DNA of 64,000 nt from Roseovarius sp. W115. GTDB lineage: Bacteria > Pseudomonadota > Alphaproteobacteria > Rhodobacterales > Rhodobacteraceae. Below are positions 47,556-56,686 of the stretch, one piece after another (positions within the stretch are counted from its first letter, which is position 1; each line of letters starts with the position of its first letter). The stretch spans positions 2,236,501-2,300,500 of the forward strand of contig NZ_CP146606.1 in NCBI RefSeq assembly GCF_032842945.2, given 5' to 3'. The notes beneath the pieces were generated by a model, which saw only the letters and a list, made by a program, of their open reading frames with translations, did not search any database and was not told the DNA's origin. The translations under genes and the position numbers were made by a program.

Positions 47556-47750
47556 TTATTCGCCGCCCTTGATCGTTCCTGTTACCACATGTTCCACGTC
47601 CAGACCTTCGATGGTCAGGACAACCTTGGCCTTGTATTCCTTGCCCGCGGTATCGCCGGCATCACGGATTCCGTTCTCAATCGCCTGCTGCGAGGTCACG
47701 CCGACCTGTTTGAGAAACTTGCGCATCGACATGTTGAAATCTTCGTTCAT
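47556..47750 (-). CDS. DUF6494 family protein
   Basis: A 64-residue protein begins MNEDFNMSMRKFLKQVGVTSQ, the DUF6494 pattern, with a beta-rich C-terminal half (AKVVLTIEGLDVEHVVTGTI). ATG 47750 has GAGGAAGAG upstream; a longer start at 47768 would add only MKRKRT. It is one base from the mrp start, so probably cotranscribed. DUF6494 genes often lie beside Fdh clusters. Function unknown. Confidence 0.78.
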   Translation of the reverse strand: MNEDFNMSMRKFLKQVGVTSQQAIENGIRDAGDTAGKEYKAKVVLTIEGLDVEHVVTGTIKGGE

Positions 47751-47809
47751 TGTTCTCTTCCTCTTCAAGGTCGTTGACGCAGTGGCTTGAGTTTTCTTAA
47801 CCTTATGCC

Positions 47810-48574
47810 ATGCGACAGGTGTGTTTATCCTTTTGCGCGGGCCTTGTCGCCCTTGTTATGGGGCTCGGCCCTATGTCGGCCATGGCCGAAGGCGAGGTCA
47901 GGCTGAGCGTGCCTCAATCCCTTGTTGACAGCGGTCTGCTCAAATACGTGCTGCCGCGCTTTTCGCTCAAGACGGGCGTGCGGCTGGCCGTGGTCGGAGA
48001 AGGCGAGAAGGCTGATCTGATCCTTGCGCCGGATGCAGACGGTCCGCGTGTGTTTACCGGGCCCAAAGCGACATGGCGTTTGGGCGTGGCGAATTCGGAC
48101 CATGCCGGTGCCCAACGGTTTTCTGACTGGCTGCGGTCTCAGGTGGGACAGCGCACCGTCACCAGTTTCCAGGTGGATGGTGTTGCGCCGTTTTCTTTGC
48201 CTGCCGAAGGCGAGGTCGAGGTGGCCGCGATCAGCTTCGACGGAGACGCCATTAAAGGCGAGGATTTGTCGATCACCCATTGCGGGCGGTGTCACGCGGT
48301 AAACGAGGCCACGCGGATCAACACAATCGGGTCGACGCCCAGTTTCTTCGCCCTGCGGGCAATGAAAGATTGGGACACGCGGTTTCAATCGTTTTACGTT
48401 CTCAATCCGCACCCGGCCTTCACGCAGGTTGACGAGGTGACGCCGCCCTTCCCGACCAACCGGCCCTCGCCGATTGTGCCGGTCGAGATCACCTTGGATG
48501 ATCTCGAAGCGATCCTGGCCTATGTGCAGATCATCCCGCCAGCCGACCTTGGCGCACCTGTCGAGCATCAATGA
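47810..48574 (+). CDS. Fusion of shortened TupA-like binding domain and cytochrome c
   Basis: The 254-residue periplasmic protein has a signal peptide (about 1-26), then a segment like the tungstate/molybdate-binding protein TupA: LSVPQSLVDSGLLKYVLPRFSLKTG (residues 32-56) and a C-terminal part of the same fold (FSDWLRSQVGQ; VDGVAPF), with the middle of TupA missing. A mono-heme cytochrome c domain follows with CGRCH (Cys158, Cys161, His162). It is divergent from DUF6494 and convergent with the ferredoxin (7-bp overlap). An electron-transfer role near Fdh is inferred. Confidence 0.72.
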   Translation: MRQVCLSFCAGLVALVMGLGPMSAMAEGEVRLSVPQSLVDSGLLKYVLPRFSLKTGVRLAVVGEGEKADLILAPDADGPRVFTGPKATWRLGVANSDHAGAQRFSDWLRSQVGQRTVTSFQVDGVAPFSLPAEGEVEVAAISFDGDAIKGEDLSITHCGRCHAVNEATRINTIGSTPSFFALRAMKDWDTRFQSFYVLNPHPAFTQVDEVTPPFPTNRPSPIVPVEITLDDLEAILAYVQIIPPADLGAPVEHQ

Positions 48575-50524
48575 TCCCTGCGCTTTGAAAAATAGTCATC
48601 CGTGGTGCGCACAGCGGGGCGTTCGCCGCCGGCGAATGGGTTATCCTTGGAATGGAACTGCGCTTTCACGCGACAATCGTCGCACATCTGGATCATGCGC
48701 GCTGCGGACTCTGAGCCAAACATGGAGTGTTTGCCTGCCAGCTTTTCGGTGATCTTCTCGATGGTTGATTTCACGCCGAAGGGCACGCCGCATTCGACGC
48801 ATTCAAAGGGTTCTTCCTCATTGAGGACAACCTGCGTGAGGGCGGCATCGGTGAGGTTGAGACGCGGCTCGTAGGTGATGGCCGCCTCTGGGCACACGTT
48901 GGAACACAGCCCGCATTGCAGACAGGCGTCTTCCTGAAATCTCAGCTCGGGTTTGTCCGGGTTTTCAACCAGCGCGCCAGAGGGGCACAGCGAGACGCAA
49001 CTGAGGCAGAGCGTGCAGGCGTCTGTGTCCACCAGAACGGCACCATAGGGCGCATCTTCTGGCAGCGGGAGAACCTTCTGATCACCGTGCAATGCCTTGG
49101 CGGCAAGGCGCGCGACCTGACGGCGGCTGCCCATGGGCAGTATGGGGTCCTCGACCGACGCGTGTTTTGCCGGGAAATCGTAGAGCAATTCACACAGCAT
49201 ATCGGGATCGGCCACGTCAAACACGTTAATACGGTCTTCGCCACCGATGGCACGCGCCAGGGGAACTTCGCGATCCAACGCGTCACGTTCTGTCGTGGGC
49301 GACAGAAGGAGTGAGACTTCAGCAAAGCCTGAGGCCAGAGCCGCTAGCATTTCGGCATGGCCAAATCCGCTGAGTGCGGTGACGTCGAGCGGGATCACAT
49401 CAGCGGGCAGGCCCTTGCCATAACGCGCAGCCATGGCAATCATCTGACGGCCGTGATCCTGATCATGCACGAGAAGGCGGGTGCTTCTCCGCCTGTGGAC
49501 AGGAACGTACTGGCCAGTGTTTGAATACGGCGGAACATGGTGCCTGGGCTGGGCGTGTCATAGGTGATTGCGCCGGACGGGCAGAGAGCCGCACACGCTC
49601 CACATCCAGCACAGATCATCGGGTCGATGGCGACATGGTTTCCGTCGGGTGTGATGGCTCCGGTGGGGCAAACATTCAGACAGTTGCTGCATCCAATCTT
49701 TTCGGCACGGGAATGGGCGCAGATGAGGGGTTCGAGCGCGACGTAAAGTGGCTTTTCGAAGGTGCCAACCAGCTGTGACGCTTCCAAAACAGCGTCGGCG
49801 ACGGCCGTCAGGCTACCAGGATCGGCGCGCAGATATCCTTCGCGTTTTTGTGGAGCAGGGAACAACGGTGTGTTGCCTGAAAGGTCCAAGAGGATGTCAC
49901 ATTCGCTGCGCGCGCCGTCTTTGGGCTCGGTCCATGTGAGTGCACCACGACCTGCGGGGTTGACCTGTTGCAGGGCATCGATACGCAACTCAAAGGCGCC
50001 TAAAGCACCATGTGCCGTTTTGAGCTGTCCTTTGATGACGTCAAAGCCGCGGTCATCGCTCGGGCCAGCATCGTCTGTCAAAAGCACCGTGACGCTGAGG
50101 GCATTTTGCAGCTTCCGAGCGGCTTCAAGTGCGACACCGGACGCTCCGATGATCAGGCACATGCCTTCTGAGACAACATCAACAGATTTCTCGGACGGAA
50201 CGGAAAGGGCGGCTTCGGCCAAAAGCGCGGCCATTTTGGGCAGTTTGCTGCGCGGGTCATCGGACCAGCCCGCACGATCCCGGAGGTCGGTGAGCGGGGG
50301 GCATCAACCTCAACCTCGGCGGCAAGCTCTTCAAAAAGGCGTTGTTCCTGTTGGCAGCATAGAATTGCATCGCCGGTTGCAATGGCTTTGGCGGCCTCTT
50401 CCATTTGGGTGGTGCAAAGGCCAGAAAACGTGCGGCTGCAGCTCAGGCCTGTCGCCTCTGACAGGGCGTCACTGTCAATGTCTTGTGTTCCGGAACAATT
50501 ACATAAAATCAGTCTTTTAGACAT
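48568..50524 (-). pseudogene. 4Fe-4S multi-cluster ferredoxin-like protein with two apparent frameshifts
   Basis: Three overlapping frames together give one protein: MSKRLILCNCSGTQDID to VEVDAP, then DLRDRAGWSDDPRSK-like sequence to TGGEAPAF, then VHDQDHGRQM to the end. Joining needs one added base in the run of six G at 50296-50301 and one near 49470-49477. With both, 1957 bp become 1959 bp, a 652-residue protein with four ferredoxin-type clusters (CSNCLNVCP, CAGCGACAALCP, CLSCVSLCP, CGLCSNVCP). Homologues flank formate dehydrogenase genes. Disruption may be real or assembly error. Confidence 0.85.
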
Positions 50525-50869
50525 GTTTGACTGGCGCTCCCCCGCCGGTGGTTTGCCGCGATGATTGTGTGCGCATTCCACGCCGTTCGACGCCGTTGAA
50601 GGAGACCATATTGAGCCTGATCTCTGGCATGGAAACGCGTTTCGAGCTTTTTACCGGGCGTGTGATTCTTTGTCGCATCACCGTCATCTTTCAAGGTCTG
50701 CTGAACAACCCCAGCGGAATTCGGACATTCTGTCCATCAGCGGAGGGGGTAGGGCCCCTGACTACCCAAATTGTCCAATCGATTGAAATGTCCACCATTG
50801 CGTGCAGTTTTTTCTTTGAGGTGCTTCGGTTTTCTCACAAGCTGAAAGTACGGGAGGACTTCACATCAC
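50525..50869. other. Divergent regulatory gap of the formate dehydrogenase island
   Basis: This 345-bp gap separates the minus-strand ferredoxin gene from the plus-strand DUF3305 operon. I see no convincing gene in it. It contains a perfect 10-bp palindrome CAATCGATTG (50776-50785), 85 bp before the DUF3305 start, and a GC-rich imperfect hairpin near 50744-50760. It must hold the promoters of both units; no FNR box was seen. The putative sigma-54-lacking regulator at 59366 is a candidate binder. Confidence 0.5.
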
Positions 50870-51439
50870 ATGATCCACAATCCGGACATGTACGCGACCA
50901 TGCCGCTGGGTGTCGTTATGAGACGCACGCCCGGTGTGACGCGTTGGGCGGCCTGGGCATGGAAAGCCGTGGCAGTTTTGCCCGGAGCCGGTTCAGCGTC
51001 TTGGAAAGTGCTGCGCACGGAAGACAACGCGACCGAGTACCATGCCGCTACACTGACTTTGGAATTGCATGGCGCCGAAACCGAAGCTTACCTGCATGGT
51101 CTTTCGACACGAGAACCTTCCGTCTACGTGATCTTTCGGGAAAGCTCAGACCATGATTGTCCGCTGGAGGCTGTTCTGGTCACAGCCTCGCCTTATGAAG
51201 CGCAGGACTATGCCGATAACGGCGAGGACATTGTTGAGAAGGTTCCTATGCCCGAAGGTTTGGTGGCGTGGGTTCGCGATTTTGCGATGACCTACCACAA
51301 AGAAGAAGAATTCAAGAAACGCCGTCGTGATAAGCTGAAGGTCGATCGCAAGGAAGACGGGATCGGCGATCCGCGTATCAAGCAAGCCGCCGATATCTAT
51401 CGGTCTCCCGGGCTTATCCGGAAGGAGCGGTTGCAATGA
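50870..51439 (+). CDS. DUF3305 domain protein
   Basis: The 189-residue protein contains MPLGVVMRRTPGVTRWAAWAWKAVAV, the DUF3305 start, and a Lys/Arg-rich C-terminal segment (EEEFKKRRRDKLKVDRKED). DUF3305 and DUF3306 precede Fdh genes in many Rhodobacterales and betaproteobacteria. Start ATG 50870, with GGGAGG 12 bases upstream; ATG 50888 or 50897 are alternatives. It overlaps DUF3306 by four bases (ATGA). Function unknown. Confidence 0.83.
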   Translation: MIHNPDMYATMPLGVVMRRTPGVTRWAAWAWKAVAVLPGAGSASWKVLRTEDNATEYHAATLTLELHGAETEAYLHGLSTREPSVYVIFRESSDHDCPLEAVLVTASPYEAQDYADNGEDIVEKVPMPEGLVAWVRDFAMTYHKEEEFKKRRRDKLKVDRKEDGIGDPRIKQAADIYRSPGLIRKERLQ

Positions 51440-52074
51440 ACACGCGCTCTGATTTCTGGTCGCGCCGTAAGGCAAAGGTGACCGAGGAGGCTTTGGCTGA
51501 AGCCGAAGAGATTGAAGCGACGAAGCTGGCAGAAGAACACGCCGTTCTTGAGGAAAAGACAGACGATGAGGTGCTGGAAGAGCTCGGCTTGCCAGACCCC
51601 GATACGATGCGCAAAGGCGATGATTTCAGCGCTTTTATGTCCAAGGCGGTGCCAGACCGCATTCGCCGCCGTGCCCTACGCAAGCTGTGGCTGTCTAACC
51701 CGGCGCTGGCCAATTTGGATGGTCTGCTCGATTATGGTGAGGACTTCACCGACAAGGCCAAGGTGATCGAAAATCTGCAAACCGCCTATCAGGTGGGTAA
51801 AGGGATGCTCGCGCATGTCGAAGAGCTGGCGCGTCAGGCAGAGGCAAAAGAGCATGACGCGGAAGAACCTGACGCTGTGGTAGCTGATGGCGAAACGTCA
51901 GAGGACGAAGAGCCCGTCGGAGACGCAGAGCCGGTTGCGGCCACTGAAATCCCTGAACAAGCCCCCGTGCCTCAGACAATTGAAGAAAAAGAACCAGACG
52001 AGATGGCCTATGCGCCAGCGCCGCGTCGCCGGATGCATTTCTCGTTTGAGGATCACGCCGGAGGCGCCACATGA
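51436..52074 (+). CDS. DUF3306 domain protein
   Basis: The 212-residue protein starts with MNTRSDFWSRRKAKV, the DUF3306 signature, then an acidic/Ala-rich stretch, the core DDFSAFMSKAVPDRIRRRALRKLWLSNPALANLDGL, and a long low-complexity acidic tail (about residues 135-195). It overlaps DUF3305 and the TorD-like gene by four bases each, so the three are translationally coupled. Its function is unknown; a role in Fdh maturation is inferred from the cluster. Confidence 0.85.
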   Translation: MNTRSDFWSRRKAKVTEEALAEAEEIEATKLAEEHAVLEEKTDDEVLEELGLPDPDTMRKGDDFSAFMSKAVPDRIRRRALRKLWLSNPALANLDGLLDYGEDFTDKAKVIENLQTAYQVGKGMLAHVEELARQAEAKEHDAEEPDAVVADGETSEDEEPVGDAEPVAATEIPEQAPVPQTIEEKEPDEMAYAPAPRRRMHFSFEDHAGGAT

Positions 52075-52703
52075 CGAAGCAAGAGGCACTGATGGAGACA
52101 CCCGAGCCTAATCACGCGATCGCCGAAGAGGACCGCCTGCGTGCTGACCTCTACGATTTTCTTGCAGTCCTTCTGGCGGCACCGCCATCAGATGCGTTGT
52201 TGGCTAAGACCGCGAGCTTGTCCGGGGATGCGGAAACCGACCTTGGCACAGCTGTGGCGGCGCTGTCTCGGATTGCCAAGCACTCCAAAAGCACAGCCGT
52301 CGAGCGCGAGTTCAACGCGCTATTCATTGGTCTGGGGCGTGGGGAACTTCTGCCCTATGCGAGCTACTATCTCACGGGGTTCCTTAACGAGAAGCCTCTG
52401 GCGGCTCTGCGTCGTGACATGGCCGCACGGGGGATGACCCGGGCGCCCAACGTGTATGAACCGGAAGACAACATCGCCTCCATGATGGAAATGATGGCGA
52501 GCCTCATCACCGGACGGTTTGGAAAGCCTGCGTCTGTTGCTGAGCAAAAGACGTTTTTCAACAAGCATATCGGCCCCTGGGCCGGTCACTTTTTTACGGA
52601 TTTGGAAGCCGCGAAGAACTCGGTTCTTTATGCCTCTGTCGGCGCTGTCGGGCGGGTGTTCATGGAGATTGAGACGGAAGGTTTCCGGATGAGCGCGGAG
52701 TGA
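52071..52703 (+). CDS. TorD/DmsD-family molybdoenzyme chaperone
   Basis: TorD-like chaperones bind the Tat signal of molybdoenzyme subunits and assist cofactor insertion. The 210-residue, helix-rich protein has the family motif EREFNALFIGLGRGELLPYASYYLTGF and EPEDNIASMMEMM (the E-P-x-D-H/N motif). It is coupled to DUF3306 by ATGA and followed, 49 bp later, by the Tat peptide and fdhA, its likely client. Start ATG 52071. Confidence 0.92.
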   Translation: MTKQEALMETPEPNHAIAEEDRLRADLYDFLAVLLAAPPSDALLAKTASLSGDAETDLGTAVAALSRIAKHSKSTAVEREFNALFIGLGRGELLPYASYYLTGFLNEKPLAALRRDMAARGMTRAPNVYEPEDNIASMMEMMASLITGRFGKPASVAEQKTFFNKHIGPWAGHFFTDLEAAKNSVLYASVGAVGRVFMEIETEGFRMSAE

Positions 52704-52752
52704 TCCGCATTAACCGGCAGGGCAACCTGTCATCAACGAGAGGAGGACTCTC

Positions 52753-52944
52753 ATGACGAAGAAGGCCGAGGATGGCAGCAGCCGCCGCGATTTTCTGAAA
52801 ATGGCCGCCGCAGGCGCGCCCGCAGTCGCGGTCGCAACAGCCGCGTCCACGGGCACGGCAGAAGCTGCCGAGCCTGACCTGTCATCGGACAAGATGCAGG
52901 ACACCGCGCACACGCGCGCATACCTCGATTCCGCCCGGTTCTAA
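52753..52944 (+). CDS. Small Tat-signal protein of formate dehydrogenase clusters
   Basis: The 63-residue protein is almost entirely a twin-arginine signal (SSRRDFLKMAAAGAPAVAVAT) followed by a short polar tail (KMQDTAHTRAYLDSARF). Such peptides precede fdhA in Rhodobacterales. With a GAGGAGG ribosome binding site it should be well translated. If exported, the mature part would be about 23 residues. Role unknown; it may form a small subunit of the complex or a chaperone decoy. Confidence 0.85.
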   Translation: MTKKAEDGSSRRDFLKMAAAGAPAVAVATAASTGTAEAAEPDLSSDKMQDTAHTRAYLDSARF

Positions 52945-53056
52945 ACCGGACGAAGTCACCCGACCCGCCGGCAATTGGTAGCGATAGGCCCGACCGTCCG
53001 GAGGATAAACTTAGTACCCACGCCCCAAACGAGAGGGGCACAGGGAGGAGAGAAAC

Positions 53057-55954
53057 ATGCTTAGGAAAAAGACCAACGGGGTTGCGAGACGCCCCCAGCG
53101 GACAAGTATCCTGTCTGAGGTTGCCGGGAAATCCGTCGACCGCCGCGCGTTCCTGCGTGGTTCAGGCCTGGCCATTGGTGGTCTGGCCGCGATTGGCGCA
53201 ACGGGGGGCACTGTCACCCAGGCCAACGCACAATCTGCTGCCACTGCGGCGGTAGAAACAGTTAAATCAGTTTGCACGCACTGCTCGGTTGGCTGCACGG
53301 TTGTGGCCGAAGTGAGCGATGGTGTCTGGGTCGGGCAAGAGCCTGGCTGGGACAGCCCGTTCAACCTTGGCGCACACTGCGCGAAGGGTGCAGCGGTTCG
53401 TGAACATGCCCATGGCGAGCGCCGCCTCAAGTACCCGATGAAGAAAGAGGGTGGTGAGTGGAAGCGCATCAGCTGGGAACAGGCGATCGACGAGATCGGC
53501 GACGGCATGATGAACATCAAGGAAGAGAGTGGCGCGGACAGTGTCTACTGGCTCGGTTCCGCGAAGCACAACAATGAACAGGCCTACCTGTTCCGCAAGT
53601 TTGCAGCCTATTTCGGCACAAACAACGTGGATCACCAGGCCCGGATTTGTCACTCGACCACTGTTGCCGGTGTTGCGAACACATGGGGCTACGGCGCCAT
53701 GACCAACAGCTACAACGACATCCACAACAGCCGTGCGATCTTTATCATCGGTGGGAACCCTGCCGAGGCGCATCCTGTTTCGCTTTTGCACGTTCTGCGT
53801 GCCAAAGAGCAAAACAATGCGCCTTTGATCGTGTGTGACCCGCGCTACACGCGGACTGCGGCGCATGCGGACGAATATGTGCGCTTCCGTCCTGGCACAG
53901 ACGTGGCTCTGATCTGGGGCATCCTTTGGCACATTTTCGAGAATGGCTGGGAAGATCAGGAGTTCATCCGCACCCGCGTGTGGGGTATGGACCAGATCAA
54001 GGACGAAGTGGCCAAGTGGACGCCCGAAGAGGTCGAGCGTGTCACTGGCACACCCGGTTCGCAGCTTGAGCGCGTTGCGCGCACCATGGCCAACAACCGT
54101 CCTGGCACTGTGATCTGGTGCATGGGTGGCACGCAGCACACCAACGGCAACAACAACACACGTGCATACTGTGTGCTTCAGCTTGCGCTGGGCAACATGG
54201 GCACATCGGGAGGTGGCACCAACATCTTCCGTGGCCACGACAACGTTCAGGGTGCAACTGACCTTGGCGTTCTCAGCCATACGCTTCCAGGCTACTACGG
54301 CCTGTCGGCAGGGGCCTGGGGTCACTGGGCGCGTGTTTGGGGTGAAGATCCCGAATGGCTTGCCAGCAACTTTGGATCCATCAAGGACAAGGAAGGCAAT
54401 GACAAGTCGTTGCAGAACCTGAAAGGTATTCCTGTCAGCCGCTGGATTGACGGTGTTCTGGAAGATGAAGCCAACATGGACCAACCGAACAAAGTTCGGG
54501 CCATGGTGCTTTGGGGCCATGCGCCCAACTCTCAGACCCGGATGGTTGAGATGAAGACGGCAATGGAAAAGCTCGATATGCTTGTCGTGATCGATCCATT
54601 CCCAACTGTCTCGGCTGTGCTGCATGACAGGACGGATGGGTGCTATCTGCTTCCTGCAACGACACAGTATGAGACCCGTGGCTCCGTGACCGCGTCTAAC
54701 CGATCGCTGCAGTGGCGTGACAAGGTGATTGATCCGCTCTTCGAAGCGAAGACAGATCATGAGATCATCGGTCTTTTCTCCAAGAAGTTCGGGTTCCATG
54801 ACCGCATCTTCCGCAACATTGCCCTTGAGGATGACGGGATTACCCCGGATGTCGAGGACACTCTGCGCGAGATCAACCGTGGTATGTGGACTATCGGCTA
54901 CACTGGCCAGTCTCCGGAGCGTCTGAAGATGCACATGGAGAACCAGCACACGTTTGATCGCACAACGCTTCAGGCGGTGGGTGGTCCGGCGGATGGCGAC
55001 TATTACGGTCTGCCATGGCCAAGCTGGGGCACGCCTGAGATGAACCATCCGGGTACGCCGAACCTTTACGATATGTCCAAACCAGTGGCCAAAGGTGGTC
55101 TGACCTTCCGTGCACGTTTCGGCGTGGAACGCGATGGCGACAACCTTCTGGCAGAAGGTGTGGCCTCCGTGGGATCGGAAATTCAGGATGGTTATCCTGA
55201 GTTCACCATGCAGATGCTGATGGACTTGGGCTGGGATGGCGATCTCACCGACGACGAACGCGCAGCGATCGACGCGGTGGCCGGACCGGACACCAACTGG
55301 AAAACCGACCTATCGGGCGGTATTCAGCGGGTGGCCATCGAGCACGGCTGTGCGCCATTTGGCAATGCCAAGGCCCGCGCGGTTGTGTGGACATTCCCCG
55401 ATCCGGTGCCATTGCACCGCGAGCCGCTCTATACGAACCGGCGCGATCTGGTCGCGGATTATCCGACCTACGAAGACCGGCACGACTACCGGTTGCCAAC
55501 GCTTTATGCGTCGATCCAGAAAAACGACTTCTCGAAGGATTATCCAATCATCCTGACGTCGGGCCGTCTGGTCGAGTATGAAGGCGGCGGGGATGAGACC
55601 CGGTCGAACCCGTGGCTGGCCGAGCTGCAACAGGACATGTTTGTCGAAGTGAACCCGCGTGATGCCAATAACCTTGGTGTGCGGGACGGCGAGCAGGTCT
55701 GGGTCGAAGGACCAGAAGGCGGCAAAGTCAAAGTCATGGCTATGGTGACCAACAGAGTGGGCGAAGGCGTGGCCTTCATGCCGTTCCACTTCGGTGGTCA
55801 TTTCCAAGGTGAGGACCAAAGGAGCAAGTATCCTGAAGGTGCCGATCCTTATGTCTTGGGTGAATCTACAAACACCGCCCAGACATATGGCTATGACTCT
55901 GTGACCCAAATGCAGGAGACGAAGGCGACTCTCTGCAAAATCACTGCAGCATAA
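53057..55954 (+). CDS. fdhA: Formate dehydrogenase alpha subunit (molybdo/tungsto-bis-PGD)
   Basis: The catalytic subunit oxidises formate to CO2 in the periplasm. The 965-residue protein has a Tat signal (DRRAFLRGSG, Arg29-Arg30), one 4Fe-4S motif (Cys73-x2-Cys76-x3-Cys80-x27-Cys108), and the metal ligand Cys198-His199 in QARICHS, where E. coli FdnG/FdoG has selenocysteine. The codon is TGT, so this is a cysteine enzyme needing no selenium. Length and the downstream beta and gamma subunits fit the membrane-anchored NAD-independent type. Confidence 0.95.
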   Translation: MLRKKTNGVARRPQRTSILSEVAGKSVDRRAFLRGSGLAIGGLAAIGATGGTVTQANAQSAATAAVETVKSVCTHCSVGCTVVAEVSDGVWVGQEPGWDSPFNLGAHCAKGAAVREHAHGERRLKYPMKKEGGEWKRISWEQAIDEIGDGMMNIKEESGADSVYWLGSAKHNNEQAYLFRKFAAYFGTNNVDHQARICHSTTVAGVANTWGYGAMTNSYNDIHNSRAIFIIGGNPAEAHPVSLLHVLRAKEQNNAPLIVCDPRYTRTAAHADEYVRFRPGTDVALIWGILWHIFENGWEDQEFIRTRVWGMDQIKDEVAKWTPEEVERVTGTPGSQLERVARTMANNRPGTVIWCMGGTQHTNGNNNTRAYCVLQLALGNMGTSGGGTNIFRGHDNVQGATDLGVLSHTLPGYYGLSAGAWGHWARVWGEDPEWLASNFGSIKDKEGNDKSLQNLKGIPVSRWIDGVLEDEANMDQPNKVRAMVLWGHAPNSQTRMVEMKTAMEKLDMLVVIDPFPTVSAVLHDRTDGCYLLPATTQYETRGSVTASNRSLQWRDKVIDPLFEAKTDHEIIGLFSKKFGFHDRIFRNIALEDDGITPDVEDTLREINRGMWTIGYTGQSPERLKMHMENQHTFDRTTLQAVGGPADGDYYGLPWPSWGTPEMNHPGTPNLYDMSKPVAKGGLTFRARFGVERDGDNLLAEGVASVGSEIQDGYPEFTMQMLMDLGWDGDLTDDERAAIDAVAGPDTNWKTDLSGGIQRVAIEHGCAPFGNAKARAVVWTFPDPVPLHREPLYTNRRDLVADYPTYEDRHDYRLPTLYASIQKNDFSKDYPIILTSGRLVEYEGGGDETRSNPWLAELQQDMFVEVNPRDANNLGVRDGEQVWVEGPEGGKVKVMAMVTNRVGEGVAFMPFHFGGHFQGEDQRSKYPEGADPYVLGESTNTAQTYGYDSVTQMQETKATLCKITAA

Positions 55955-55966
55955 GGAGAATAGGAT

Positions 55967-56560
55967 ATGGCTAGAGCTAAATTCCTGTGTGACGCCGAAC
56001 GCTGCATCGAGTGCAACGCCTGCGTGACCGCATGTAAGAACGAGCATGAGGTGCCTTGGGGCATCAACCGCCGTCGGGTTGTGACCATCGAAGATGGCAA
56101 CCCCGGTGAACGCTCGATCTCGGTGGCCTGCATGCATTGTTCCGATGCGCCGTGTATGGCTGTGTGCCCGGTAGACTGTTTCTACCAGAATGAGGAAGGG
56201 GTGGTTCTTCACTCCAAAGACCTCTGCATTGGTTGCGGATATTGCTTCTACGCGTGCCCCTTCGGCGCGCCGCAATTCCCGCAGGCGGGCAACTTTGGGT
56301 CCCGTGGCAAGATGGACAAATGTACCTTCTGCGCTGGCGGACCCGAAGAGAACCACAGCCAGGCTGAGTTCAACAAGTATGGGCGTAATCGGATTGCAGA
56401 GGGCAAACTGCCGATCTGCGCCGAGATGTGCTCGACCAAGGCCCTGCTGGCCGGGGATGGCGATGTGGTCGCGAATATTTATCGCGAGCGTGTCGTTGCC
56501 CGTGGCTTCGGCTCAGGCGCTTGGGGTTGGGGTTCAGCCTACGGCAACACGGACGGCTGA
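55967..56560 (+). CDS. fdhB: Formate dehydrogenase beta subunit (four 4Fe-4S clusters)
   Basis: The 197-residue iron-sulfur subunit transfers electrons from FdhA to the membrane subunit. It has four cysteine groups: Cys13-x2-16-x2-19-x3-23, Cys55-x2-58-x4-63-x3-67, CIGCGYCFYACP and KCTFC...CAEMCSTKAL, the NrfC/DMSO-reductase-like pattern. It has no signal peptide and is carried across with FdhA. It starts 12 bp after fdhA behind AAGGAGA. Confidence 0.95.
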   Translation: MARAKFLCDAERCIECNACVTACKNEHEVPWGINRRRVVTIEDGNPGERSISVACMHCSDAPCMAVCPVDCFYQNEEGVVLHSKDLCIGCGYCFYACPFGAPQFPQAGNFGSRGKMDKCTFCAGGPEENHSQAEFNKYGRNRIAEGKLPICAEMCSTKALLAGDGDVVANIYRERVVARGFGSGAWGWGSAYGNTDG

Positions 56561-56572
56561 TAACTTGGTTCA

Positions 56573-56637
56573 GGGTGCGTGGTCTCACGCACCCGACACA
56601 AGCCTTGGGGGAGGGCGGCTTTTGGCCGCCCCTCTTT
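56573..56637 (+). promoter_or_regulatory. Two hairpins between fdhB and fdhC
   Basis: The first hairpin is GGGTGCGTG (56573-56581) with CACGCACCC (56586-56594); the second is GGGCGGC (56613-56619) with GCCGCCC (56625-56631), followed by CTCTTT. The second has a weak terminator shape. They may lower expression of the downstream genes relative to fdhAB or protect the fdhAB message. Confidence 0.55.
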
Positions 56638-56686
56638 GAAAGACGGCGCGTCAGACGTTGTCACAAGAATGACAGGGATCCTTACC

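Noticed and set aside
50611..50869. Possible leader gene starting at a TTG near 50611
   Set aside because: The frame runs into the DUF3305 region without a clear stop or conserved sequence, and the codon choice is not typical of coding sequence.
53648..53650. Selenocysteine at the Fdh active site
   Set aside because: The codon at the metal-ligand position is TGT (Cys198), and no in-frame TGA occurs; the enzyme is a cysteine type.
53267..55048. A 593-codon open frame on the minus strand across fdhA
   Set aside because: It lies antisense to a strongly supported fdhA gene, has no recognisable motifs, and is explained by the codon bias of the other strand.
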